Shown here: one piece after another, positions 5,732 to 14,403 of the stretch
Position numbering within the stretch: position 1 is the stretch's first letter
Layout of the letters: every line of letters starts with the position of its first letter
From: CAZABG01 sp964483465
GTDB lineage: Bacteria > Chlamydiota > Chlamydiia > Chlamydiales > Parachlamydiaceae
Length of the DNA stretch: 24,354 bases
Direction of reading: 5' to 3'
Assembly: GCA_964483465.1 (NCBI GenBank)
Contig: CAZABG010000031.1
Location: forward strand, 1 to 24,354
Translations under genes and position numbers: made by a program
The notes under the pieces: model-generated
Seen by the model: the letters and a program-made list of their open reading frames with translations, nothing else
What the model was told of the DNA's origin: nothing
Database searches by the model: none

Positions 5732-7098
5732 TTTCCAATACAAAACGTGTTAAAAATCGACGTTAGCACATCTTCTGTAATATCGGCTCCCACAATTTTC
5801 CCGATCCCTGTAAGAGCTGCCCGAATGTCAAAAGCGACAAATTCTGGAGAAATCCCTGTCTTTAATCCTTGTACAACTTTTTCAAGCGCGTCTACGCTTT
5901 CAATAAGCGCCTCTTTATGACGCATATTAGTGATCACGATCTCTTCTTTTGAAGGAACGCCATGCGCCCAAATTACCTTATCGATTTCTTTTTTAAGACT
6001 ATCTAAGCCTGCGCCTGTTAGCGCCGAAATAGGGACAACATGGGGATGATCAATAATGGTTGGCGATGCTATATCGGTTTTGTTGAGGACAACAATGCTC
6101 TTTTTTCCATCGAGCTTTTTAATGAGCGATTGATCGGTCTCATTTAAGGGTTTTGAACTATCTAGAACAAGAAGGACCAAATCTGCATCATCAAGCGCTT
6201 TGATAGACCGTTTTATTCCCTCTTTTTCGATGGTTTCGATCGTCTCGCGGATACCTGCCGTATCGGTTAAGACAATATTGAGTCCATTTAACTTAAGATG
6301 ATCTTCAAGTATATCGCGCGTAGTTCCAGCTATGTCTGAAACGATAGCCCGTTCACGCTCAAGAAGCGCATTCATTAGCGAGGATTTCCCTACATTGGGA
6401 GAGCCAATGAGCGCGACTTTTAGCCCTTCGGAGAGGATTTTCCCATCGTGATAGGTATCGAAAAGCTTTTGTAAATTATTTTTTTCTTGAGAAAGGTCGT
6501 TTATCACTTTTTCCATGGGCTCAAACTCGAGGCCTTCATCAGGAAAATCGACCCATGCTTCCAAGATGGCTGCGATATGATTTAGACGCGTTTGCGTTTC
6601 AAGAATTTTTTTGGAAAGGCGCCCCTCAAGCTGCTTTTCGGCTGAAGCGAGCATTTTTTCATTTTTGGCGTGGATCAATGCCTGAACCGCTTCCGCCTGG
6701 CTTAGGTCGAGCTTGCCGTTTATATAGGCCTTAAAGGTAAATTCACCTGGATAGGCTTGCCTTACACCTGTTTTCAAAACCGTTTCAAGAACTTTTTTGG
6801 AAATGAGGCTTCCCCCATGGCAAAAAATTTCTACCGTATCTTCACCTGTGTACGATTTTCGGCCTTTCATTAGCATCAGGAGGGCTTCATCGACCTTTTC
6901 GCCTTTATCATCAAGAACATGTCCATGATAAGCCGTATGGCTTTTAAACGAGGAAGGGTCTCTTGAAAAGATCTTCTTGGCAGCCTGAAAAGCCTCTTTT
7001 CCAGAAATACGTATGATCGCGACACCCCCCTCCCCTGGCGGGGTGGCAATGGCGGCGACCGTCTCGTTCGGCTTATAAGGCGTATGAACAAATTTCAT
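5728..7098 (-). CDS. mnmE: tRNA uridine-5-carboxymethylaminomethyl modification GTPase MnmE
   Basis: MnmE (TrmE/ThdF), 456 residues, works with MnmG to build the cmnm5 group on wobble uridine of certain tRNAs. The N-terminal tetrahydrofolate-binding domain includes IATPPGEGGVAIIRISG (about 17-33). The GTPase domain has G1 GSPNVGKS (232-239), G2 GTTRD (258-262), G3 DTAG (279-282) and G4 NKTD (339-342). The protein ends in the diagnostic CIGK motif with its conserved cysteine (C453). Length is normal. The gene is divergent from the forward operon starting at 7139, with 40 bp between the starts, and is translationally coupled to nth downstream by an ATGA overlap. MnmG is not in the window. Confidence 0.96.
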   Translation of the reverse strand: MKFVHTPYKPNETVAAIATPPGEGGVAIIRISGKEAFQAAKKIFSRDPSSFKSHTAYHGHVLDDKGEKVDEALLMLMKGRKSYTGEDTVEIFCHGGSLISKKVLETVLKTGVRQAYPGEFTFKAYINGKLDLSQAEAVQALIHAKNEKMLASAEKQLEGRLSKKILETQTRLNHIAAILEAWVDFPDEGLEFEPMEKVINDLSQEKNNLQKLFDTYHDGKILSEGLKVALIGSPNVGKSSLMNALLERERAIVSDIAGTTRDILEDHLKLNGLNIVLTDTAGIRETIETIEKEGIKRSIKALDDADLVLLVLDSSKPLNETDQSLIKKLDGKKSIVVLNKTDIASPTIIDHPHVVPISALTGAGLDSLKKEIDKVIWAHGVPSKEEIVITNMRHKEALIESVDALEKVVQGLKTGISPEFVAFDIRAALTGIGKIVGADITEDVLTSIFNTFCIGK

Positions 7099-7138
7099 TT
7101 TGAATGCAATAAAGTGGCTTGATTGGTAGAATTATAGA

Positions 7139-7504
7139 ATGTTTTTAATATTTTTATTAGCATTAAATAGCCTTTTTGCCGATATGCCGGCAACAAAAGA
7201 GCCTCCCGTTCTCGTGGAAAATGAGATCGATGTGCTTAATACCCTTATAAATGCCACAGAAAAGAACCTGGCTAAACAGAAGAAAATGAAGGACCTCGTT
7301 CTTGAATATCAAAAAGCGCTAGCTTTCTATTTAAAAAATTCAAGTGACAAGGAAGCTGTATTAAAAGTGGCGTTCGTCGCCGAAAAGCTGCTCGCTGAGA
7401 TACAGGAAACGCATCTAGTAGATAGCTTTAATCCTGATTTTATCTCGGAATTAACCCTATTTTCTCAAATTGCCGCTAAAAAGGGAATTCCCCGTCCGGT
7501 ATAA
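7139..7504 (+). CDS. Small secreted or periplasmic hypothetical protein
   Basis: This 121-residue protein is not recognised. The N-terminus MFLIFLLALNSLFADMPA looks like a signal peptide with a short hydrophobic core and a possible signal peptidase site after residue 14 (SLFA). The rest is mostly helical and charged with no cysteine, and no lipobox is present. It is the first gene of a forward run leading to psd and secA, 9 nt before psd. I see no convincing Shine-Dalgarno sequence before the ATG, and with only 40 bp to the divergent mnmE start the promoter must be compact. The signal sequence predicts Sec-dependent export to the periplasm. Function is unknown. Confidence 0.7.
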   Translation: MFLIFLLALNSLFADMPATKEPPVLVENEIDVLNTLINATEKNLAKQKKMKDLVLEYQKALAFYLKNSSDKEAVLKVAFVAEKLLAEIQETHLVDSFNPDFISELTLFSQIAAKKGIPRPV

Positions 7505-7513
7505 TACAAAGCT

Positions 7514-8395
7514 ATGATAGAAGTCATCAATCGGCAAACAGGCAAAATTGAAAAGGAAGAGGTCTACGGCGGAAAGGCGGTAAACTGGCTTTATGGAGGA
7601 AGCCCTCTCGGTTCAATGTTCGCCCACTTAAGCGCAAAACTGCCCTTTGTATCAGCCGCTTACGGAAAATTGATGAAACATCCCCGCTCGAAGTCTAAAA
7701 TTGCTCCTTTCATTGAACGTTTTCGCGTGGATCAATCAGAATTTCTTCCGGCCGAATACGAATCCTTTAACGACTTTTTTATCCGTAAATTAAAGCGTGA
7801 AGCAAGGCCGATCGCCGCGTCCGATTTCGTATGTCCGGCAGACGCTCGCTACCGCTTTTTCCAAAACTTAAAAACGACAGACGGCTTTTATGTAAAAGGG
7901 CAAAAGTTCGATCTTTATAGCTTAGTTCAAGATCGAATCCTTGCTGAAAAATATGTGAATGGAAGCATGATGATCGCCCGCCTCTGCCCGTTCGATTATC
8001 ACCGCTTCCATTTCGCGCACGATGCCGTACCATCGACTGCCGAATGGATTAACGGCTATCTTTATTCGGTAAACCCCATCGCCTTAAAGAAAGACATCTC
8101 GATTTTTACCCAGAATAAAAGAAGGCTGACGGTTTGCAGCTCAGATAAGGGCGAATCTCTTTATATTGAAATAGGCGCGACTAATGTCGGTTCCATTGTT
8201 GAAACCTATACGCCCGAACTCCCTGTAAAAAAGGGAGATGAAAAGGGCTATTTTGAATTTGGCGCATCAAGCTTGATTCTTCTCTTTGAACCCGATATGA
8301 TCGCATTCGATTCTGATTTGATTGAGCTCTCTAAAGGCGAACGGGAAATCCGCTGCCTGATGGGACAATCGATGGGAAATTTTAGAGTGAGGTAA
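7514..8395 (+). CDS. psd: Phosphatidylserine decarboxylase proenzyme
   Basis: Psd, 293 residues, decarboxylates phosphatidylserine to phosphatidylethanolamine at the inner membrane, using a pyruvoyl group formed by self-cleavage of the proenzyme. The conserved aspartate and histidines are visible: D110 in CPADARY, and H163 and H166 in FDYHRFHFAHD. The C-terminal self-cleavage region reads FEFGASSLILLF at about 247-258. Aligned with the E. coli motif LGST, the usual Gly-Ser-(Thr/Ser) is here Ala251-Ser252-Ser253, so cleavage and pyruvoyl formation would occur at S252 after an alanine instead of glycine. The length fits the short bacterial type I enzyme. The gene follows the small secreted protein after 9 nt and precedes the BI-1-like gene after 2 nt. 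From memory this is psdD (CT699) in C. trachomatis. Confidence 0.93.
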   Translation: MIEVINRQTGKIEKEEVYGGKAVNWLYGGSPLGSMFAHLSAKLPFVSAAYGKLMKHPRSKSKIAPFIERFRVDQSEFLPAEYESFNDFFIRKLKREARPIAASDFVCPADARYRFFQNLKTTDGFYVKGQKFDLYSLVQDRILAEKYVNGSMMIARLCPFDYHRFHFAHDAVPSTAEWINGYLYSVNPIALKKDISIFTQNKRRLTVCSSDKGESLYIEIGATNVGSIVETYTPELPVKKGDEKGYFEFGASSLILLFEPDMIAFDSDLIELSKGEREIRCLMGQSMGNFRVR

Positions 8396-8397
8396 AT

Positions 8398-9141
8398 ATG
8401 AATACCAGTAATCCAGTTCTAACTCAAAATGTGTTCACCCGTTCATGGGCTAACACAGAAACGATGACGATTCCGGGAGTCGCGACAAAGACCGCGATTC
8501 TTCTGCTTCTATGTGTGATGAGCTCCGCCTGGGTGTGGATGAAATTCATAGGGGCTGGCATGAACCCTGCAGCGGTTCAAGGCTGGATGATCGGCGGCGC
8601 AATCGCAGGTTTCGCGCTCGCGCTCGTTACCGCTTTTAAGAAAGAGTGGTGCATGATTACAGCTCCTTTATATGCTGTTGCGCAAGGTCTTTTTGTTGGC
8701 GGAATCTCCTCCATGTTTGAAGCAAGCTACCCTGGAATTGTTTTCCAAGCCTGCACCGCAACTTTCGGCACCTTGGCCGCGATGCTATTCCTCTACCAAT
8801 CAGGTCTCGTTCAAGCGACTGATCGTTTTAGAATGATCGTGATGTCCGCGACGGGCGGCATTGCTATTTTGTACCTTATAAGCTTTGTCCTCTCGTTCTT
8901 TAACATTCCGGTAATGAGCTTCATCTGGGGCAACGGATTGTTTGGAATCCTATTTTCATTCTTTGTAGTGGGTGTTGCCGCTCTTAATTTTGTTCTTGAT
9001 TTCGACTTTATTGAAAAAGGGGCAAGAGTCGGCGCTCCTAAATACTTAGAGTGGTATGGCGCTTTTGCTTTAATGGTAACCGTTGTTTGGCTCTACGTGG
9101 AATTCTTAAGACTTATCTCGCAACTCAGGAGCCGCAATTGA
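8398..9141 (+). CDS. Bax inhibitor-1 / YccA-like membrane protein
   Basis: This 247-residue integral membrane protein has about seven hydrophobic segments. The N-terminus resembles the bacterial Bax-inhibitor-1-like subgroup (a polar start with RSWANTETMTIPGVATKTA followed by the first membrane span ILLLLCVMSSAWVWM). The acidic Asp pair in the last part (VLDFDFIEKGARVGAPKYLEW) is characteristic of the family, whose members are pH-sensitive calcium leak channels or modulators of membrane proteases such as FtsH. The exact role here cannot be read from sequence. GAGG lies 6 nt before the ATG, at the very end of psd, and the stop overlaps the next start codon (TTGA), so this is part of a tightly packed operon. 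Confidence 0.88.
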   Translation: MNTSNPVLTQNVFTRSWANTETMTIPGVATKTAILLLLCVMSSAWVWMKFIGAGMNPAAVQGWMIGGAIAGFALALVTAFKKEWCMITAPLYAVAQGLFVGGISSMFEASYPGIVFQACTATFGTLAAMLFLYQSGLVQATDRFRMIVMSATGGIAILYLISFVLSFFNIPVMSFIWGNGLFGILFSFFVVGVAALNFVLDFDFIEKGARVGAPKYLEWYGAFALMVTVVWLYVEFLRLISQLRSRN

Positions 9142-9467
9142 GCGCGCCTCAAGTTTCGGTTCTTATTAGAGCCGTAGAAAGCCAGTTTCAAGACTGTTTA
9201 AAAGTAAGTAATGAAAAATTTTTCGACAAAGAAAATATCGAAAAAAGAGTGGAAGCCATTAAGTCAAAGATAGCCTTGATGACAAACAAATACGAGCTAT
9301 TCTACCAATTAAAAATTCCGGCGTCGCAGATAAGCGACGCTGATTTTAAAGGATTAGATAGCTCCGGCAAAACTACTTTTTTAGCGGGCTATCTTGGACA
9401 ATTGAAGAAGGATGAACTGATCGCATTCTTTCAACCAAAACCAAAACAATCTCTCGCAAAACTATAG
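9138..9467 (+). CDS. Small hypothetical protein, TTG start
   Basis: This 109-residue protein is not recognised. The reading frame is open further upstream into the membrane protein gene, but the likely start is the TTG at 9138: AGGAG lies at 9125-9129 and the codon overlaps the upstream stop as TTGA. It is soluble, helical and charged (Lys/Glu-rich) with no clear motif. Its C-terminal part, KTTFLAGYLGQLKKDELIAF, loosely resembles the C-terminal part of the next gene product (KTMYLARMLSRQKRELITSF), which hints at a distant paralogous pair. It sits in the psd-secA operon. Confidence 0.65.
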   Translation: MSAPQVSVLIRAVESQFQDCLKVSNEKFFDKENIEKRVEAIKSKIALMTNKYELFYQLKIPASQISDADFKGLDSSGKTTFLAGYLGQLKKDELIAFFQPKPKQSLAKL

Positions 9468-9476
9468 GAACGATAA

Positions 9477-9866
9477 ATGACTTCCCCTATCTATAATCAT
9501 ATTACAGAAACCCCTCAGCTCTCAAAATGCTTATACGATAAAATAGCATCCCCGGCTGTCGCAAAATGCCTATTCGCTAAAGCGATGGCAACGCCAGATA
9601 ACAAGTATTATACCTATCAAGAGGAAGCTGTCAGAGAGCTCGCAATCCACGCTTTGCTAAGATCCAGCCCCGAGCCTATTGAATCTCTTTTTCAACGTGC
9701 CGCGAAGCTCCCTGATATGGCCTATATGCTTGAAGATTGCAAAACTCACCGCTGCGACCAAAACGAAACATACAAGACCATGTATCTTGCACGTATGTTG
9801 AGCAGACAAAAAAGAGAACTCATAACAAGCTTTATTGCAACGCTACCGTTGAAAGCTAACCTCTAG
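9477..9866 (+). CDS. Small hypothetical protein upstream of secA
   Basis: This 129-residue protein is not recognised. The ATG at 9477 is preceded by AGGAA about 7 nt upstream. The sequence is mostly helical, with several cysteines (for example SKCLYDKIASPAVAKCLFAK and DCKTHRC) that do not form a clear zinc motif. No signal peptide or membrane span is seen. The C-terminal pattern KT..LA..L...K.ELI..F is shared loosely with the upstream small protein. Location between a BI-1-like gene and secA, same strand, suggests co-transcription. There is no functional evidence. Confidence 0.65.
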   Translation: MTSPIYNHITETPQLSKCLYDKIASPAVAKCLFAKAMATPDNKYYTYQEEAVRELAIHALLRSSPEPIESLFQRAAKLPDMAYMLEDCKTHRCDQNETYKTMYLARMLSRQKRELITSFIATLPLKANL

Positions 9867-9905
9867 AAAGTTTAAAATAGAACAAATCTCCCTTATTGGA
9901 GCCTC

Positions 9906-12900
9906 ATGTTTGGATTATTAAAAAAAATATTTGGAACTGCACAAGATCGTAAAATCAAGCAGTACCAAAAGATCGTTAAAGAAATTAACCGTTATGACGA
10001 AGAGTATAAGGCGCTTTCTGACGATCAGCTAAGAGCAAAAACTACTGAATTCAAAGAGAAGCTTTCTAAAGGCGAAACCCTAGATCAAATTTTGCCTGAA
10101 GCCTATGCGGTTGTTAAAAATGCCTGCCGCCGTATGATCGGAACGCCTGTTCACGTTTCAGGCTACGATCAGCAGTGGGATATGGTGCCCTACGATGTGC
10201 AACTTATTGGCGGCATCGCGATGCATAAGGGAACTATCACCGAAATGATGACCGGGGAAGGAAAAACCTTAACGGCGTCTCTCCCCCTCTACTTAAATGC
10301 TCTTACGGGAAAACCGGTTCACCTTGTTACCGTAAACGATTACCTTGCTGAAAGGGACTGCCAGTGGGTAGGTTCGATTTTAAGATGGCTCGGTCTAACA
10401 ACAGGCTCGCTAACTAGCGCAACCCCCATGGATGAACGTAAAGCCATCTACATGAGCGATGTTGTTTATGGTACCGCCTCTGAATTCGGCTTTGACTATT
10501 TGCGCGATAACTCGATGGCTTCCAATAAAGATGAGCAAGTTCAAAGGGGTTACTTTTACGCCATTATCGACGAATCCGACTCAATCTTAATTGACGAAGC
10601 GAGAACTCCCCTTATCATTTCAGGCCCAACCCCTGTTTCAAGACAAATGTATGCCGACTTAAAAGAGTCGGTCGGCGAACTCGTCAAATTACAGCGAGAC
10701 TACTGCAACAAACTCGCGTCAGACGCGAAAAAGATTCTTGATACGTTGCCTCAAGAGAAAAACAAAGCGCAGGAAGAGCAGCAAAAAGAAGCCCTCCGCA
10801 AATTGTGGCTTGTTTCTAAAGGAACGCCTCATAATAAAATCTTAAAGAAAATCAAAGAAGATCCTGACTATCGTGCCGGCATTGACAAATGGGATCTTTA
10901 CTACTATTCAGAACCTCATAAAGAAGAAAAGCAGGAAATGCTGGCTCAGCTCTACATCATTATCGATGAAAAGAGCAACGAGTTTGAATTAACCGACAAA
11001 GGGATTCATGCGTGGCCGCAATGCTCTAAAGGCCAAGGGGCTGAAGACGACTTTACCATGCTTGATATCGGCTATGAACTTGGCCTGATTGATAACTCCC
11101 CTATCGAAGAAGAAGAAAAAATAAAGAAGCGTCTTGAACTGCAAGAAACGGACGCGAAAAGAAAAGAGCGCGCCCATAACTTACGCCAGCTTTTAAGAGC
11201 CCATCTCTTGATGGAAAAAGATGTCGACTACATGGTTCAGGATGACAAGATCATCATCATCGATGAAAACACCGGTAGAGCACAGCCTGGAAGACGATTC
11301 TCAGATGGTCTGCATCAGGCGATCGAAGCGAAAGAAGGGGTATCGATTCAAAGGGAAACCCAAACCTACGCGACGATCACGCTTCAAAACTTCTTTAGAA
11401 TGTATGAAAAACTTGCCGGGATGACAGGTACGATCGTAACCGAGGCGAATGAAATCAAGCAAATCTACAAAATGGAAGTTTTGGAGATTCCAACTCATAA
11501 AAAATGCCTGCGTGACGACGCGAACGATGAAATTTACATGACCGAAAGGGAAAAGTATAACGCTATCCTGAAAGATGTCTCGCAAGAACATGCTAAGGGG
11601 CGTCCTATCCTTATCGGAACCGAGTCTGTTGATGTATCGGAAAAACTATCCCGTATTTTCAAATTGAATAATCTTCCCCATAACGTTTTGAACGCAAAAC
11701 AAAACGATAAGGAAGCGGAAATCGTCGCAAATGCCGGAAAACGATCAGCCATCACTATTTCAACAAACATGGCGGGCCGCGGTACCGACATTAAACTCGA
11801 AAAAGGGGTAGCCGAGCTTGGCGGATTATATGTCGTCGGCACAACACGCCACCAGTCTCGCCGTATCGATAGGCAGCTAAGAGGCCGTTCGGCACGTCAA
11901 GGAGACCCTGGCAGCTCTCGCTTCTACATCTCTTTTGAAGACCAATTAATGCGCCTATTCGCGTCGCCACGATTGACGACCGTACTGCAGCGTTTTCGTC
12001 CGCCTGAAGGCGAGCCCATTTCAGCAAAAATCCTCAATAAGTCGATCGAGACCGCGCAAAAAAGGATTGAGCAGCGTAATTACATGATTCGTAAACATAC
12101 GCTTGAATACGATGATGTGATGAACCGTCAAAGGCAAGAAATTTATGCCTTCCGAAATGACCTTCTTCACACGAGCGATGTTATGAAATTGGCGGAAGAA
12201 GTTCTCGAAGAAGTTTGCTATAACCTCGCCGACAAGTATTTTATTTCAAGATCGGGCGAAGGGCAATGGCAGCCTGAAGCTTTCCGTCAGTGGCTTGTCA
12301 CTCACTTCCCTGTAACAATCGCTCCCCATACGTTTGATGACGATTTCAGTGAAGCGAACGAACTTGCCTCAAGAGCCGCCGATATCATCGTCGCGTCTTT
12401 CCGTGAGAAGATCGCAAATGAAAATAAAAAAATAGAGAACTTAAGAGCGCAAGGGCTTCCTTTGCCGCCTTATCCCCCAACCGAAAATGCACTTAGAAGC
12501 ATGATGATCCGCAGAACGGATATGCTTTGGCAGCTCCACCTTTTAACAATGGACCATTTGAGATCGGACGTTAATTTGCGCTCAGTCGGCCAAAAAGATC
12601 CTTTAACCGAATTTAAGCATGAAGCGTTTGTCTTGTTTGACAAAATGAGCGAACAGCTTAAGAAAGATATTTCAATAGATCTCTTCCGATTTGAGATTAT
12701 GGTTCCAAGTCAAGACGACATTAAACAAATTTTTCAACAAATCCAGCTTGAGAGAAATCGCAATCTTGCTTTAGAAATGGAGACGCCTCCAAGCCCTCAG
12801 CCTCCTCCCCAAGAAGATACTAGGAGAGAGATAGCTGAAGAGCCTCAAGAACCAGTTGTAAACGGCACAAAAGTGGGCCGCAATGAAGACTGTGTTTGCG

Positions 12901-12950
12901 GAAGCGGCAAAAAATTTAAAAAGTGTTGCGGATTGAATGAGACTGCATGA
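9906..12950 (+). CDS. secA: Preprotein translocase ATPase SecA
   Basis: SecA, 1014 residues, is the motor ATPase that pushes unfolded preproteins through SecYEG. Visible motifs are Walker A MTGEGKT (115-121), DESDSILIDEARTPLI (the DEAD-like Walker B region), the preprotein-crosslinking region, TEANEIKQIYKM, and the second-half helicase motif STNMAGRGTDIKL. The C-terminus carries the zinc-binding, SecB/ribosome-contacting tail with C996, C998, C1007 and C1008 (CVCGSGKKFKKCC). The protein is about 110 residues longer than E. coli SecA. Much of the excess is a lysine/glutamate-rich insertion around residues 255-370 in the first nucleotide-binding half, a kind of insertion known from chlamydial and Bacteroidetes SecA proteins. 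GGAG precedes the ATG by 5 nt. The 3' end overlaps the next gene by 14 nt. From memory, CT701 is a chlamydial secA in the same context. Confidence 0.97.
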   Translation: MFGLLKKIFGTAQDRKIKQYQKIVKEINRYDEEYKALSDDQLRAKTTEFKEKLSKGETLDQILPEAYAVVKNACRRMIGTPVHVSGYDQQWDMVPYDVQLIGGIAMHKGTITEMMTGEGKTLTASLPLYLNALTGKPVHLVTVNDYLAERDCQWVGSILRWLGLTTGSLTSATPMDERKAIYMSDVVYGTASEFGFDYLRDNSMASNKDEQVQRGYFYAIIDESDSILIDEARTPLIISGPTPVSRQMYADLKESVGELVKLQRDYCNKLASDAKKILDTLPQEKNKAQEEQQKEALRKLWLVSKGTPHNKILKKIKEDPDYRAGIDKWDLYYYSEPHKEEKQEMLAQLYIIIDEKSNEFELTDKGIHAWPQCSKGQGAEDDFTMLDIGYELGLIDNSPIEEEEKIKKRLELQETDAKRKERAHNLRQLLRAHLLMEKDVDYMVQDDKIIIIDENTGRAQPGRRFSDGLHQAIEAKEGVSIQRETQTYATITLQNFFRMYEKLAGMTGTIVTEANEIKQIYKMEVLEIPTHKKCLRDDANDEIYMTEREKYNAILKDVSQEHAKGRPILIGTESVDVSEKLSRIFKLNNLPHNVLNAKQNDKEAEIVANAGKRSAITISTNMAGRGTDIKLEKGVAELGGLYVVGTTRHQSRRIDRQLRGRSARQGDPGSSRFYISFEDQLMRLFASPRLTTVLQRFRPPEGEPISAKILNKSIETAQKRIEQRNYMIRKHTLEYDDVMNRQRQEIYAFRNDLLHTSDVMKLAEEVLEEVCYNLADKYFISRSGEGQWQPEAFRQWLVTHFPVTIAPHTFDDDFSEANELASRAADIIVASFREKIANENKKIENLRAQGLPLPPYPPTENALRSMMIRRTDMLWQLHLLTMDHLRSDVNLRSVGQKDPLTEFKHEAFVLFDKMSEQLKKDISIDLFRFEIMVPSQDDIKQIFQQIQLERNRNLALEMETPPSPQPPPQEDTRREIAEEPQEPVVNGTKVGRNEDCVCGSGKKFKKCCGLNETA

Positions 12951-14394
12951 AGTTAGGGAAGCCTTGTCAAAAGGCTTCCACTTTACCCTTCAAAATGATG
13001 AAGTGGTTCAGGATTCTTGGTATACCAAGGCAAAGAAAACCTTTAGCCGCGATTTCACAACGCAAAAAGCAAGTGATATCGCCCTAAATTTAATTGACGC
13101 GCTTAAAGCGCACGAGCGGCTTGATCCAAACGCGGCAAAAAAAAGCGAACTATATAAGGCCGCTCGTTATTTTCGGAAAAATGTAGTTCCTCTATGCAAG
13201 GCAAATCCTTCCTTTAGCGCGCTTGCTAAAGAAGAAGTTGCCTTTGGACTTGGTATTGACAAAGAGGTTCTAGATAAGAATAAAGGCCTCTACGAGTTTG
13301 CAAAAGAAACTTCATTCAACACATACCTTGCCCGCTATCACGACCATTTAATGGTCGATGAAAATCAACGCGTTTCACTCAGAATAAACCCTGATAAAGC
13401 CAAGAGTTTAGAACTGCCTTACCGAACGATCAGGGCAAGATGGGATGAGATTCGGGATAAAGTTGAGAAAGATCTTTTACCTGAAGCAAGAAAGGAGAAA
13501 TTTTCCTCATTCTTTTACTCGGAATACGGTTTCACCTTCGATAAGTTTGTCAGAAAAATAGAACCCGGCACTACCCATTTTTTACGTCTCTATCGCCACA
13601 AAAGCAAACATAAATGGGGCAATAGATATGTCTACGAAATCTGCATTCACGCGGAAGGCGAAGGCCCTGACATAAAAAAAATGCATACGTGGCGCCGCCT
13701 CAAAGACCCCAAAGGAAACTCCTATTCAATCGGTGATTATAGGCCGAATGAAACGAATGCGACATTGACTTGCGCCCCTCTTGTGGTTCGTCAGCAAAAC
13801 CCGGATTCTAGCGAATTTACGCCTGAATATTTCAACAAGAAACTCTCCGTTCAAATAACGAAAGAGCAGTTTAGCAAGCTTAGACAGCTTGAAGAGGCTC
13901 GTTTAAACGGCACTTTTGCAAACAAAACCTTTAAAAACCTTAATGACAATTGCACCAATAAAAGCTTATACAATCTTGAAGTTATCGGGATTGAGGTTCC
14001 TAATTTTACGGTATCGTTCTGGCAAGCAGTTTGCCCTAATTGGTTTGTGAAAGGCCTTCTTAAAGTTCATGATGCTTTACCAACAACTGTCGCAAAAGCG
14101 GCCACGCATGCCTTAGCCGTTCTTGGAAACTTGATTTTGCCTATTTTTAATGGACTGAAAAAAAATCCTAATCTTCCTAATGAAAACGCAGTCATCAGTT
14201 CCATTAAAGATATTTTTGACGCGAAAAATATGGATCACACCTCGCCTTACTGCCTGGTTAATGGTCCCTTAAAAGAGCTTGAAAAATGGCGTGAAGAGGT
14301 TAAAAGAGATGATGTATTTTTAAAGAGTCGTGGTTGGAAAAAAGAAGATGTCGATTACCAAGTACCGGATTCTTGGAGACGAGTAATACTTTAA
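12937..14394 (+). CDS. Lineage-specific protein; possible permuted papain-like (NlpC/P60/LRAT-type) cysteine enzyme
   Basis: This 485-residue protein has no recognised name. Residues about 1-220 are charged and helical. A beta-rich stretch follows with MHTWRRLKDPKG and YSIGDYRPN, giving a histidine at 250 on a strand, and after a polar linker comes NDNCTNKSLYNLEVIGIEVP with C339 at a predicted helix start. A strand His followed by an Asn-Cys helix start and a short helix ending in Gly is the layout of circularly permuted NlpC/P60-LRAT-like hydrolases or acyltransferases. This is inference from pattern only. Residues about 360-405 are hydrophobic and could contact membrane, and the tail is charged. 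The ATG overlaps secA by 14 nt in another frame, so expression is probably coupled to secA. A secreted effector is possible but unproven. Confidence 0.75.
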   Translation: MRLHEVREALSKGFHFTLQNDEVVQDSWYTKAKKTFSRDFTTQKASDIALNLIDALKAHERLDPNAAKKSELYKAARYFRKNVVPLCKANPSFSALAKEEVAFGLGIDKEVLDKNKGLYEFAKETSFNTYLARYHDHLMVDENQRVSLRINPDKAKSLELPYRTIRARWDEIRDKVEKDLLPEARKEKFSSFFYSEYGFTFDKFVRKIEPGTTHFLRLYRHKSKHKWGNRYVYEICIHAEGEGPDIKKMHTWRRLKDPKGNSYSIGDYRPNETNATLTCAPLVVRQQNPDSSEFTPEYFNKKLSVQITKEQFSKLRQLEEARLNGTFANKTFKNLNDNCTNKSLYNLEVIGIEVPNFTVSFWQAVCPNWFVKGLLKVHDALPTTVAKAATHALAVLGNLILPIFNGLKKNPNLPNENAVISSIKDIFDAKNMDHTSPYCLVNGPLKELEKWREEVKRDDVFLKSRGWKKEDVDYQVPDSWRRVIL

Positions 14395-14403
14395 TTTTAA
14401 AAA

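Noticed and set aside
7100..7132. Promoter for the small secreted protein before psd (TTGAAT ... TAGAAT)
   Set aside because: The spacer is 21 bp, too long for a standard promoter, and half of it overlaps the mnmE start region.
11301..12027. Reverse-strand open frames of 78-102 codons inside secA
   Set aside because: They mirror conserved SecA motifs (including the MAGRGTD region) and are codon-bias shadows of that gene.
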